Shown here: positions 1-8,328 of the stretch, in pieces | How positions within the stretch are numbered: position 1 is the stretch's first letter | How the letters are laid out: each line of letters starts with the position of its first letter | Assembly (NCBI GenBank): GCA_963846475.1 | Contig: CAWJVZ010000004.1 | Span: forward strand, 1,674,001-1,738,000 | Source: DASWJZ01 sp963846475 | GTDB lineage: Bacteria > Pseudomonadota > Alphaproteobacteria > Rhizobiales > Afifellaceae | Direction: 5' to 3' | Length of the DNA: 64,000 nt | Program-made: the position numbers and the translations under genes | Notes under the pieces: generated by a model | What the model was told of the DNA's origin: nothing | The model's database searches: none | Seen by the model: only the letters and a program-made list of their open reading frames with translations

Positions 1-369
1 ACCACGCCGACGCGCCGCCCTGCTTCGGCTGACGGCAACGTCTGCGTCGTCAGGAGCTGCTTGCCGGAGAGGAACGGCGCGAAGTGGAGCGGTGGCGGGC
101 GGGCGACTAAACCGGGCGGAAGCTGCATCACGCCGAATGCCAGGCGCTTCTTTGCCACGCTCGTTACCCATCTCCTTGAAAGGGTTCGCCGCCGGTTGGT
201 ACTCACCGCGTCAAACAGCCCCCGGGGGGCGGTCAAAGTCCACAGGTCTTGGCGGAGTGGGCTCCCGGTCCATTCCTGTCCCGGTCCCGCCGGAGCTGGA
301 TGCCCACGGCGCCGACGATCTTACCCGTCCGGTAGACTAATAGTTGAACCTCGCGGAAACCGGCTTTAT

Positions 370-507
370 GCGGCCAACAGGGGTGTATTTTGCCGCATTG
401 CCGAGTCGCTGAACAATCGGGGCATTCGCTCCGCGCGGGGTGGGCATTGGCACGTCTCCACAGTGCGTAACCTTCTCGCCCGACCAAAGCCGCCGTTTCC
501 TTTTTAG
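370..507 (+). pseudogene. Relic of a serine recombinase C-terminal domain
   Basis: The last ~45 codons of an open frame read like the end of the 'Recombinase' domain of large serine recombinases: a helix IAESLNNRGIRSARGG followed by HWHVSTVRNLLAR, then a stop. The N-terminal catalytic resolvase domain (with its nucleophilic Ser) is absent. The upstream bases 1-369 give only Arg/Pro-rich shadow translation and no recognisable gene. I read this as the tail of a decayed site-specific recombinase, perhaps from a mobile element next to the oxidase operon. The domain match is by eye from the family pattern. Confidence 0.5.
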
Positions 508-618
508 GCGGGAACAACCTTCGAGACAATGCCGGCCAGGCCCAGCGGACAATCAGATATAGACGTAGGCAGCCCACGCGACGCTATTGCAAAGTTCTAC
601 CTGCGGTGATCCAATCGA

Positions 619-2149
619 GTGTCCGATGGGAGGTGTGCCGTGTTCGTTCGCTCCAGTAGGCCACGTGTTGAGTGGACCCCTCTCACATCGGATGGAGACC
701 TTGCTCAAGCGGGGCACCGCAATTTCCAAGAATTTGAGCGGCTGCTGGCGAGCCGTGGCATCGAGGCTCCTCCGGGGATAACGCAATACGCTGCAAGACA
801 TCACCCTGCGCCGGCAGAGCCTGTCGCTCGGCCGATGACCATGGCGGAAGCGTTGCGAGTGATCGGCCCGCCTTCCATCGACGGCTCACCGGAAGATGAG
901 CTGGTCGAGTTTCTCAAATTCGCCGCTGAGATCGAGCACGGACTCATGGTCCAATATCTTTACGCGGCCTATTCCGCCAAACAAGGGACAGTCTCGGGAC
1001 CGCTCAAGTTGGTTGCCATCGAGGAAATGGGCCACCTGATCACGGTGCAGAATTCTGCTGGCTGCAGTCGGCAAGCCACCTTGGCTCGGCCGGTACGACT
1101 GGAGCCAGTCGCCTTTTGCGCCGTTCCCATTTCATCTTGAACCGGCATCGCAACTGTCAATCGCGAAATATGCGGTGTGCGAAATGCCCGCGATCGACAG
1201 CCCCCACATCACGCCGGAGCAGTGTGCGCTGCTCGTCGACATTCTCAAGGATGCAAACGAATCTGCGATGGGAACCGACCCGATTCGGATCGGTCTCCTC
1301 TATGCGAAAATCTACTGGCTGCTGCGTTGTGACGACCTCCCGCGGCCAAATCCCGATGACGAACCTTGGCCCGGTTTTCCCGTGAGCGAATTTGCCGCCG
1401 ATGAAAAGCAAAAGGGGCGGCATGTAGGTGATGTGTTCTTTCAGGGCGCGCCGGAAAAGCAAGCGCAGGTCGATCCATGGCAGTCCGACCAGGACACCGT
1501 CATCGTGCATGTCGTCGGCGGCAGAGATAACGCACTCGCGGCGGTCTCAGACGTCGTTGAGCAGGGCGAGGGATTCGGGGCGACACCCGACGGGCATTTC
1601 GACCAGTTCGTGGAACTGTACCAATCGACGAAGGGTCAGGCCGGGATCGCGCACGCGGTCCCGAGCGATCCCTGGTACGGAATTTCAGATCCGCTGGGAC
1701 GGGACCCAATCGACAAGATTACCTCGCCCGACGGTGAAAAGTTCGCGCGCTTGGCGGACCAACTCTACGCGCTCATCCTGTTGAGCACCGCACTCTATAC
1801 GATGCTCCCCGTATCCACCGATCCAGCCCATCGCACGGGCGTGGGCGGAGCGGCCTTGATCTTGATGGAAGGCGGCATGAAGCAGACCGGGGTCGTCCTC
1901 CCGATGATCGAGAGGAACGGTGGGGCGAATGACCTGGTCGCCGGGATGTGCTTCGGGCAGCCCACCGAGGCGGTGGCGGAGACTCCCGCCGCCTTGCTCG
2001 CGCAGATCAAAGGGCTGATCGACAAAGCTGTGGCGACGGCCGAACAGATCGTGGCCACGACCACGGTTCTGACACGCAGGTCGAAGGCGCAGACCATTGC
2101 CAACAATCTCCAGCAGGTCCGGCCGCTGTTCGACCAGATCCAGCTTTAA
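619..2149 (+). pseudogene. Ferritin-like domain protein (VioB/iminophenylpyruvate dimer synthase-like), one frameshift
   Basis: Two consecutive frames form one ferritin-like protein of about 509 residues. The first (619 to ~1053) carries the metal-binding helices AEIEHGLMVQYLY and IEEMGHL (ExxH pattern). The second resumes with LLAAVGKPPWLGRYDW and runs to 2149. Deleting the single T at 1054 joins them, so the break is one extra base. The family includes the ferritin-like domain of VioB-type iminophenylpyruvate dimer synthases; di-iron binding is inferred. The start is uncertain: GTG at 619 is the longest, ATG at 835 (MTMAEALRV) is an alternative. It lies 43 bp upstream of the LodA-type gene, which has a strong GGAGGGAGGAG ribosome site, so the two are probably co-transcribed. 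A sequencing error is possible because the rest of the frame is clean. Confidence 0.72.
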
Positions 2150-2192
2150 AATGCGGTGCGCACCTTCTTAGATAGGCGGAGGGAGGAGAACG

Positions 2193-3749
2193 ATGGCGAA
2201 GATCTACAAAGTTCATCCCGGCATCGGCGTTGCACGCGTCGGTCCGAGCCCCGACGGCTACTTCCTCGCCGCGGAAACATTGGACGGCACGGTCCTGGCG
2301 CTGTCCGAGGCCGGCCAGGAGATACCGTTCCCGGGCTACAAGGACGGTAACCGCCTCATGCGGCGACAGGGCGTTCGCTTCCGCGTCTTCGAATATAACG
2401 ACAATGGCGGTCAGCACACGCTGGTGCGGGAGATCACCTCGAACGAAGCGACGATCGACTGGACGGTGACGCTTGCAAGCCGAAAGGCGGCGGGCGTGAC
2501 GATGGATGCCGATCAGTTCGACGAAGACGGTGCCGAGATCGTCACTCCGGGCACCACATTCCGCAACGACCCTCCTCCCGGCATGACGCGAGCGGATCTC
2601 GTCGCCTCCATCGAACTGACCGCCATGGGCGAGGGCTTCCGGCAGGACCCGCCGCCCAAGGCGCAGTTCCTGGGTCAGCCCTTCTACATCGGCGAAGCAC
2701 GAACCGATTCCCGCGGGCGGCTCGTGGTGCTTGGAGGGTTGGGCGCGTCCGATACCTGGACCGGCGCCAGTCTCGGCAATTTCCTCAACAATCCCGGGTG
2801 GCACGACGACATCGCCGACGGACCGGTGGACGCCAGGATCACACTCGATGGCGTCGCTCACCAAGCCGTGGGGGCGTGGGCCGTCGTCGCCCCACCCGAC
2901 TTCGCCCCCCGCATTACGGCCATAACGACGCTCTATGACATCGCCGTCCAGGCCCGCTTCGGCCTGGAGGTCGCCACCGTGTCGTATGAGACGGAGATCG
3001 CACCGCTGTTCGAACGCGCGGCAGGGTACCACTGGGTAAACACCGCAGGCGAGGTTCTGTGGAATGCGATGGGCGATTTCCTGCAGGATCCTGCTCGGCT
3101 GAAGGACAACAGCACGAACCCCGCCGCCGTGCAGTACCGCGACTCCGTGCGCGACTTGATGCTGGAAGCCGAAGGTCTCCTGGAATCGTTCCGCATGACG
3201 CGGCGACAGAAGCGGCTGCTTGACATGTGGGTCGATGGAAACTTCATCCCGGGGCCCGATCCCGCACGCCCGCCGCTCGATGCCGGACAGCTCCTCGATC
3301 GTGCCTCGCTCGAACATTGCGTGGGCGGCGGCTTCTACCCCGGCATCGAGGCCGGACTGCTGCTGCGCACCCCCTCTATCTACTCCGAGCTGGGAAGGCT
3401 CACGCGGGACCAGTTCACCGACTTCGGAAACGTGCCCGGGAGCCCGCAACCCGGTTTCCTAACGGAACGGATGGCGGTCCCGTGGCAGGCGGACTTCATG
3501 CAGTGCCTGAACGCTTGGTGGCCGGCTCAGCGGCCAGATGTGGTGCGGTTCACCGAAGACGGTGCGGCGGCGCCTCCCATGCTACAGTGGGATCGCAACC
3601 TCCGGGTCGGCTTTGGGAACAATCCTACGTCCCGCAAGAACATGGTCGATCACTTCGCGCAACTCGGCGTGATCGAGCCCATGACAGTCGGCGGCGCCAC
3701 AGTGTTCAGCGAGAAGGGTCGGGATCCGGCGCTCGATACCGGGACATAG
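2193..3749 (+). CDS. LodA/GoxA-like CTQ-dependent amino-acid oxidase
   Basis: A 518-residue protein resembling L-lysine epsilon-oxidase LodA and glycine oxidase GoxA, quinoproteins whose cofactor is a self-derived cysteine tryptophylquinone. The N-terminus KVHPGIGVARVGPSPD is the typical LodA opening. C376 in HCVGGGFYPGIE and the tryptophan pair W442/W443 in AWWPAQRP lie about 66 residues apart, close to the spacing of Cys516 and Trp581 in LodA, so they are the likely cross-linked pair. LodA-type enzymes oxidatively deaminate an amino acid, releasing ammonia and H2O2. The length is shorter than LodA (~700 aa), as in several family groups. Start: ATG behind GGAGGGAGGAG. The LodB-type gene needed for cofactor maturation follows 14 bp downstream. 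The substrate cannot be predicted. Confidence 0.88.
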   Translation: MAKIYKVHPGIGVARVGPSPDGYFLAAETLDGTVLALSEAGQEIPFPGYKDGNRLMRRQGVRFRVFEYNDNGGQHTLVREITSNEATIDWTVTLASRKAAGVTMDADQFDEDGAEIVTPGTTFRNDPPPGMTRADLVASIELTAMGEGFRQDPPPKAQFLGQPFYIGEARTDSRGRLVVLGGLGASDTWTGASLGNFLNNPGWHDDIADGPVDARITLDGVAHQAVGAWAVVAPPDFAPRITAITTLYDIAVQARFGLEVATVSYETEIAPLFERAAGYHWVNTAGEVLWNAMGDFLQDPARLKDNSTNPAAVQYRDSVRDLMLEAEGLLESFRMTRRQKRLLDMWVDGNFIPGPDPARPPLDAGQLLDRASLEHCVGGGFYPGIEAGLLLRTPSIYSELGRLTRDQFTDFGNVPGSPQPGFLTERMAVPWQADFMQCLNAWWPAQRPDVVRFTEDGAAAPPMLQWDRNLRVGFGNNPTSRKNMVDHFAQLGVIEPMTVGGATVFSEKGRDPALDTGT

Positions 3750-3763
3750 CCGGCGATCGGGAC

Positions 3764-4837
3764 GTGCCTCGGGATGTAGACATCCTGGTGGTCGGCGGCG
3801 GGCCCGCCGGTGTGAGCGCCGCCATCGCGAGCGCACGTACCGGAGCGCGCGTTACGTTGTTCGAGCGCGCGCGGCGGCAATACGTCAAGCCGGGTGAGAT
3901 CCTCGAACCGACGATCAAGTACCCGCTGCGGGAGCTAGGCCTTTGGGACCGATTCCAGGAACTCGGGTCCTTGCCAGTCGCCGGGAACTTGTCCATCTGG
4001 GACGATGCCGAGCCGGTTGAGGCTTGCGGAATGCTCAACCCGCATGGCCACGGCCATCTCGTCGACCGCGGCCGGATGGAGTCCTGGCTGATCGAGGAAG
4101 CGCGCCGCGCCGGTGTTCGCGTTTTGACCGGCGAGCGGCGGATCGAGGCGCGGGATCCCCCATCACGCGTCGTCGCTTGGCTGGAGGGTGGTCGCAGGGT
4201 GGAGGCGCGCCCCGCATTGGTTATAGAAGCGACAGGACGCGCTCGCGTAGTCATCGGAGACGGCAGGCGCCGACGTATAGATTCGCTGATCGCCCTTCTC
4301 GCCTACGTTGCGGACGATCCCCGCCAAGCTCGCGATCAGCGGATCTACATCGAGGCCATGCAGGATGGTTGGTGGTACTCCGCGCCCTTGCCGGGAAATG
4401 CGACGGTGTTCGCGCTCTTAACCGATGCCGATCTTGTTCCAGGAGGAGCAGAGTCGCGCGAGGCGTTCTTTCGGTCCCGGTTTGCCGCGACCAGGATCAC
4501 GCGTGAACGCCGGCCTTCGATACCGCACACCTGCAGGCTCCGCACCCACCCCGCGAACAGCGCCCGACGCACCGCCATTTCCGGCAGCTGGTGGGTGGCC
4601 ATCGGCGATGCCGCCGCGACCTACGATCCTCTTTCGGGGTTCGGCGTCACCGGGGCACTCACGAAAGGAACGGCGCTTGCGCGCCTGATCGCCAACAGCC
4701 CGACGCTCAGCGACGCGATCTCCGCGTATGAAGCAGCGGAGGAAGCTGCCTACTCGGACTATCTCCATGATCGGAGGCGCACCTATGCGCGGGTGGCACG
4801 CTGGAGTAAAGATCCGTTCTGGACGCGCAGGCGTTGA
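3764..4837 (+). CDS. LodB-like FAD-dependent oxidoreductase (CTQ maturation)
   Basis: A 357-residue flavoprotein with an N-terminal dinucleotide fold, ILVVGGGPAGVSAAIAS then TLFER, and the second FAD motif GDAAATYDPLSGFGVTGAL near residue 280. The GDAA-DPL-SG pattern is shared with the geranylgeranyl-reductase/halogenase-like flavoproteins to which LodB belongs. In Marinomonas, LodB is required for post-translational formation of CTQ in LodA. The gene sits 14 bp after the LodA-like stop, so the pair is almost certainly one operon. No ATG exists near the dinucleotide fold; GTG at 3764 (VPRDVDILVV) is the best start. The frame is open far upstream inside the oxidase gene, which is only overlap. 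Confidence 0.85.
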   Translation: MPRDVDILVVGGGPAGVSAAIASARTGARVTLFERARRQYVKPGEILEPTIKYPLRELGLWDRFQELGSLPVAGNLSIWDDAEPVEACGMLNPHGHGHLVDRGRMESWLIEEARRAGVRVLTGERRIEARDPPSRVVAWLEGGRRVEARPALVIEATGRARVVIGDGRRRRIDSLIALLAYVADDPRQARDQRIYIEAMQDGWWYSAPLPGNATVFALLTDADLVPGGAESREAFFRSRFAATRITRERRPSIPHTCRLRTHPANSARRTAISGSWWVAIGDAAATYDPLSGFGVTGALTKGTALARLIANSPTLSDAISAYEAAEEAAYSDYLHDRRRTYARVARWSKDPFWTRRR

Positions 4838-5022
4838 TGGGCGCGATCCCAGCTGCAGCCGCGCCCAAAAGCTCAATCGGCGGGGCTTGGTTCTTGATGG
4901 GACGGGCGAGCCGGTCACAGCAAAAGCCATCCGCACATCGGCGTTACCCGATTCGATGAACAAGCGCGAAGACTTCCTGGCCGGGTCCGACGCGGTGAAC
5001 GTGCGCTGCCGGGCACGAGCAT

Positions 5023-5049
5023 GAACGCCGGCCAGAGTGCCGGCCGTTC
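5023..5049. terminator. Hairpin between convergent genes
   Basis: GAACGCCGGC, a six-base loop and GCCGGCCGTTC form a 10-bp stem with one bulged G. It lies between the LodB-like stop and the convergent astacin-like stop. There is no T tract, so it may be a bidirectional or Rho-assisted terminator, or only a hairpin. Confidence 0.4.
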
Positions 5050-5087
5050 ACGCCCTCGCGCTAGTTGCCGACCCGGGGCTGTTGCGC

Positions 5088-5711
5088 TCAACGTGATCGG
5101 TAGAGGACCTCAAGGGAGGTCCGATCGACAGGACTAAGCTGGCACCGCTGGCCGATTTCAGTGCAATTCGGTGACTGGTCCGGCAGCCTCGGGCGGCATC
5201 GATCGTATGCGACCCCCCCAGCAGCGGTCAGGGTGAACCAAGCCGGCCTCGTGGCCAGGCTGGTGTAGTGCATCAACGAACAGAGGTCATGATCGCTTAA
5301 ATCCAGGCCGCGGAGCTCGCCATAATTGGCCGAGTTCGGAATACGCCGAACCTGGATCAGGCGCTCGCGATCGGTTCGTTGATGTTCATGGTGAAGCCCT
5401 ACAGCGTGCCCGATTTCGTGCATGATGTTGCCGGGCTCGCAATCCGGGTTAAGTTCCACATACCGCTCCCGCAGCGGTGCGCGGTAGCCAACCGTGGAGC
5501 GACACGCGAAAAGGCCATTCTGCGCCGGGTGGGCGGCGCAGCATGTTCCCCATTTGACCGGAGGGCGCAGTGTTAGCTGCGGATCCAACATGCCCGAGCA
5601 ATGCCGGGCCATGATGGCGAGCATGCCCGAGGACTGCATGTCCGCAATGCAGGACATGTGCAGGGACACAGCAGCGCACCGGGCGCTCACCAGGTCGTCC
5701 CGATGCGGCAA
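5088..5711 (-). CDS. Astacin-like (M12A) zinc metalloprotease
   Basis: A 207-residue protein with the astacin zinc signature IMHEIGHAVGLHHEHQRTDR (HExxHxxGxxHExxR) and a downstream Met-turn SLMHYTS, whose Tyr is the usual fifth zinc ligand. CRSTVGYR and LNPDCEPG before the signature match the conserved CxSxVG and C-x3-G elements of the fold. The product should be a zinc endopeptidase. The N-terminal third is Cys/Met-rich and does not resemble the usual start of an astacin domain, and no clear signal peptide is seen, so the 5' end may be wrong or damaged. It is transcribed toward the oxidase operon and has no obvious operon partner. Confidence 0.75.
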   Translation of the reverse strand: MPHRDDLVSARCAAVSLHMSCIADMQSSGMLAIMARHCSGMLDPQLTLRPPVKWGTCCAAHPAQNGLFACRSTVGYRAPLRERYVELNPDCEPGNIMHEIGHAVGLHHEHQRTDRERLIQVRRIPNSANYGELRGLDLSDHDLCSLMHYTSLATRPAWFTLTAAGGVAYDRCRPRLPDQSPNCTEIGQRCQLSPVDRTSLEVLYRSR

Positions 5712-6016
5712 CAGGCGAGTCTGCGGCTACGACGGCCATGTAATCCGCGTTTTCCGAGTAGGGACGTATAATCCTATGTCCTGCGGGCAGAACGTTTCCT
5801 GCTGTGTGCTGGGCGCCGGGATGTTTATTGTACAAGGCTGTCTCCGAATGCCGCGGGAAGAATTCGAAGCGGCGTAGGAAGCTCGCGTGGGAGAGGGCGA
5901 GAGAGTTCCTGAAGCGGGAGACTGGCAGCGGGCGCGGTCGAGCGTGATCGCCGTCAGTAGCGCGCCCGGCGTTGCCTGGTGAAAAGTCGGCCTCCCGGGC
6001 AAAAGTTCTGCCGCCC
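5712..6016. other. Intergenic, no gene supported
   Basis: About 300 bases between two minus-strand genes. Several short frames are open in both directions but show no family motif. It may hold the astacin promoter, but no clear -35/-10 pair stands out. Confidence 0.4.
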
Positions 6017-6487
6017 CTAGCGCCGCCAAAAACCGAGATGCGGGGCGACGAGCTCCTCCTCCATCTCGGGGAAAGGGCCGTGGATCGCGATCTGCTTCTG
6101 CCCGGAGCCGAGGACCGTGCGCGAGGAAAGCTGCATCGTCGAGTTCTCCTGGCTCGGGCCGGTCAGCGCCAAGAGCCGCGTCTCCTGCAGGCCATAAACC
6201 AGCGCTCCGATATTCGCCCAATACAGCGTGCCGGCGCACATGGCGCAGGGCTCGAAGGTGGTGACCAGCGTCGAGGTCCACAAATAGTCGGCCGGATAGG
6301 CCGCCGCCGCGCGCCGGCAGAGCTCGGTCTCCGCATGGCGCACGACGTCGATGTTCCCCTGCCGCATGAGGATGCGATCGTCGGGGCCGACGAGCACACA
6401 GCCGAAAGGATGATGCCCGTGCGCGGCGGCCTCGCGCGCGACCGCATTGGCGGCGCGGAGGTGGGCGAGCATCTGGTCGCGGGTCAT
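6017..6487 (-). CDS. Nucleoside/guanine deaminase (CDA superfamily)
   Basis: A 156-residue cytidine-deaminase-fold protein. The zinc site is complete: HAE in VVRHAETELC (proton-shuttling Glu) and PCAMC in TTFEPCAMCAGTLYWANI. The size and the layout, including the C-terminal PFPEMEEELVAPHLGFW segment, fit the guanine deaminase/nucleoside deaminase branch. It should hydrolytically deaminate a purine base or nucleoside in the cytoplasm. I chose ATG at 6487 (MTRDQMLAHL), which starts at the first helix of the fold; an in-frame GTG 12 bases upstream is possible. A 95-codon gene ends 20 bp upstream on the same strand, so the two are likely co-transcribed. Confidence 0.85.
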   Translation of the reverse strand: MTRDQMLAHLRAANAVAREAAAHGHHPFGCVLVGPDDRILMRQGNIDVVRHAETELCRRAAAAYPADYLWTSTLVTTFEPCAMCAGTLYWANIGALVYGLQETRLLALTGPSQENSTMQLSSRTVLGSGQKQIAIHGPFPEMEEELVAPHLGFWRR

Positions 6488-6507
6488 CGTCTGGCTCACG
6501 TTCCCAT

Positions 6508-6795
6508 TCAGGGCAGGCCGCGATATTGCTTGTCGCGCACGGGCTCCGGAACAGCCCCCCCGCCGGCCTCGCCTTCGATCCAAAAATGGATTTTTTCGAA
6601 GGGGTCGCGGTCGTTGCGGCCCCACCACCCTGCCTGATCGCCGTCCGGAACGAAGCCGTTGTGGTCGAAGCGGGCAATCTCCCCCTCGATGAAGCTTTCG
6701 GCCGCGGCCCGGTCGTCGAAGCTGGCGATCGTCTGCGGCTCGCCGACAAAATTGTTGTCGCGGTCGATTTCTCCGCGTTTCACATGCACCGGCAT
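6508..6795 (-). CDS. Small acidic protein of unknown function
   Basis: A 95-residue soluble protein beginning MPVHVKRGEIDRDNNF, rich in Asp, Glu, Phe and Trp (AGWWGRNDRDPFEKIHFW). It has no signal peptide, membrane segment or Cys pair. Start: ATG at 6795 behind GGGAGAG. It precedes the deaminase gene by 20 bp in the same direction, suggesting joint expression. I do not recognise the family. Confidence 0.6.
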   Translation of the reverse strand: MPVHVKRGEIDRDNNFVGEPQTIASFDDRAAAESFIEGEIARFDHNGFVPDGDQAGWWGRNDRDPFEKIHFWIEGEAGGGAVPEPVRDKQYRGLP

Positions 6796-7010
6796 GAATT
6801 CTCTCCCGATTGACCCGGATGACAACGGCAAGCGGCGGGCCGGGTTGCGCGCGGGATATCGCGGAACCATCGCGAGCCTGGGCCGTTTTGTTCGTAAGTC
6901 CTGCCGCTTCCCCATGCCCCCTTTACCCCCCAGCTGCAGGGTCATAAACCGCCCCAAGCGACTCTCCAGTCCAGCTTGGGGCGGTTTCCATTTACGCCGC
7001 GCTCTACGAT

Positions 7011-7065
7011 GGTGACCCTCACCCGCTCGCTTTCCGCGAGTCGGCCTCTCCCGTCCCGGGAGAGG
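7011..7065. repeat. REP-like palindromic unit (empty IS110 target)
   Basis: Begins GGTGACCCTCACCCGCTCGC and ends with the palindrome CCTCTCCCGTCCCGGGAGAGG. Nearly the same unit lies at 8227-8285, and its parts flank the IS110 insertion at 14316-15670. It contains the uninterrupted target GACC-CT-CACCCGC of that element. No coding role is visible. Confidence 0.75.
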
Positions 7066-7103
7066 AGCCGCCAATTGCAATGCGGTTGCCCTGGGTTGCG
7101 CCG

Positions 7104-7916
7104 TCAGCCCGCGTCGACGAGCTCCTTCAGCTTGGTGAGGAACGCCAGCAGCGCCGCTTCCGGATCGTCCGCCTCCTCGCTCAGCACGGAGATCCCCCAT
7201 TGCCCGAGCACCGCCTCCTGCACCGCGTTCGGACGCGGCATGAAGACGTAAGAGGGCGGGCGGCTCCGCTGATAGCCGGATTTGCGCCAGGTCTGCCAGA
7301 TGCCGTGCAGCAGCAGGCGGATGTTGAGGTCCGACATGGAATAGCCGATAAACAGCAGCGTGCGGCCGAGCGCGTCGGAGCGGAATTTGATGTCGAGCGG
7401 CGTGTCGAAGGCGAGCCGGTCGAAATAGTCGGTCTCGGCGATCACCAGCGACTGGTCGTCGTCAAAATCGCCGTGGAATTTGACGATCTGGGTGACGCCT
7501 TCGGTCGGCTTGGCCAGGTCGCGGGCATTCGCCACCTTCACGTAGTCGCGGCCGTGCAGCTTGAATGCCACCTCAAGATTGTTGTCGTAGTTGGTCGTGT
7601 AGATCAGCGGGAAATCGAGCTCCACGATCAGCTCGTGGACCTTCGACCCGCGCACCTTGTCTTCCGAGACGCTCCAGTTGCGGTCCATCCAGCTCCTGAG
7701 CGGGCCGATGCTGCCCTGGCTGATCCGATAATATTCGGCGAGCGTCTGGTAGCTGAAATCGCGCCCCAGCGAGTTCTCCGATTCCAGGCCGAGCTCGCGG
7801 ATCATGTGGTCAATGAGCTCGCGCCACGACGGCAGGCCGACGCTCATCGACAGCCCCGCCCCGGCGAAGAGGATCGCCTGGCGCTGCCTGACCGCTGCGG
7901 CCAAGTCTTCGATCAT
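7104..7916 (-). CDS. SIR2-like domain protein
   Basis: A 270-residue single-domain SIR2-like protein (SIR2_2 type). The NAD-binding motif AILFAGAGLSMSVGLPSW is at residues ~13-30, TTNYDNNLE in the middle, then KFHGDFDDDQSL with the candidate catalytic His, and FIGYSMSDLNIR (the GxSxxD element) later. Such domains hydrolyse NAD+ in several anti-phage proteins (ThsA, DSR families) but occur in other roles too. There is no second effector or sensor domain and no partner gene with a defence signature. ATG at 7916 (MIEDLAAAVRQ) was chosen because the fold begins there; the upstream extension runs into repeat DNA. A nicotinate phosphoribosyltransferase gene lies upstream on the same strand. Confidence 0.8.
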   Translation of the reverse strand: MIEDLAAAVRQRQAILFAGAGLSMSVGLPSWRELIDHMIRELGLESENSLGRDFSYQTLAEYYRISQGSIGPLRSWMDRNWSVSEDKVRGSKVHELIVELDFPLIYTTNYDNNLEVAFKLHGRDYVKVANARDLAKPTEGVTQIVKFHGDFDDDQSLVIAETDYFDRLAFDTPLDIKFRSDALGRTLLFIGYSMSDLNIRLLLHGIWQTWRKSGYQRSRPPSYVFMPRPNAVQEAVLGQWGISVLSEEADDPEAALLAFLTKLKELVDAG

Positions 7917-8058
7917 TATTGTGTCGGAACGCTCATAGACAGATTTGGCCCGCGGCGACCCGATCGACGGGTTGCGAGCGGAAACACCGGCCGCCCATTC
8001 CCGTTCCACTGGGCGGAATCGCTGATCGACCGGGCGCCTTCTCCTCTCCCGGGACGGG

Positions 8059-8152
8059 CCTGTTGCGAAATAGAACAAGGTTCTCGTTTCGATTCCGAGG
8101 AGTTCCTTTCGGATTCGGAAATGTTCCTTCGGATTCTGAATTTCGCAACAGG
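8059..8152. mobile_element. 94-bp MITE, copy 1
   Basis: A short element bounded by perfect inverted ends CCTGTTGCGAAAT / ATTTCGCAACAGG, flanked by the 11-bp direct repeat CCCGGGACGGG (8048-8058 and 8153-8163). The interior (TTCGGATTC repeated) is AT-richer than its surroundings and too short to encode a transposase. An almost identical copy lies at 15560-15653. Inverted ends plus target duplication mark it as a non-autonomous element; the mobilising transposase is not in the window. Confidence 0.8.
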
Positions 8153-8285
8153 CCCGGGACGGGAGAGGCCGAGTCCGCGCGGAGCGCGGAGCCGGGTGAG
8201 GGTTGCCCGAAGCCGCGCACTACGTTGGTGACCCTCACCCGCTCGCGTGCCGCGAGTCGGCCTCTCCCGTCCCTCCCGGGAGAGG
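8153..8285. repeat. REP-like composite, two inverted units
   Basis: Unit one starts at the palindrome half GGGACGGGAGAGG and runs to GAGCCGGGTGAGGGTT. Unit two begins at GGTGACCCTCACCCGCTCGC (8227) and ends CCCGGGAGAGG (8285). The units are head-to-head, like BIMEs, joined by a short linker. A MITE is inserted in the left palindrome. The target GACC-CT-CACCCGC is intact here. Confidence 0.7.
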
Positions 8286-8328
8286 AATTGCCCATCGCAA
8301 TCGCCTCCGCTGCTGCACGGGACGGAGG

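Noticed and set aside
2007..3449. A 480-codon minus-strand open frame.
   Set aside because: Antisense shadow of the LodA-like gene; no domain pattern.
7104..7916. SIR2 protein as a complete anti-phage system.
   Set aside because: No sensor domain, TIR, AGO or HerA-like partner lies nearby; kept only as a SIR2-domain gene.
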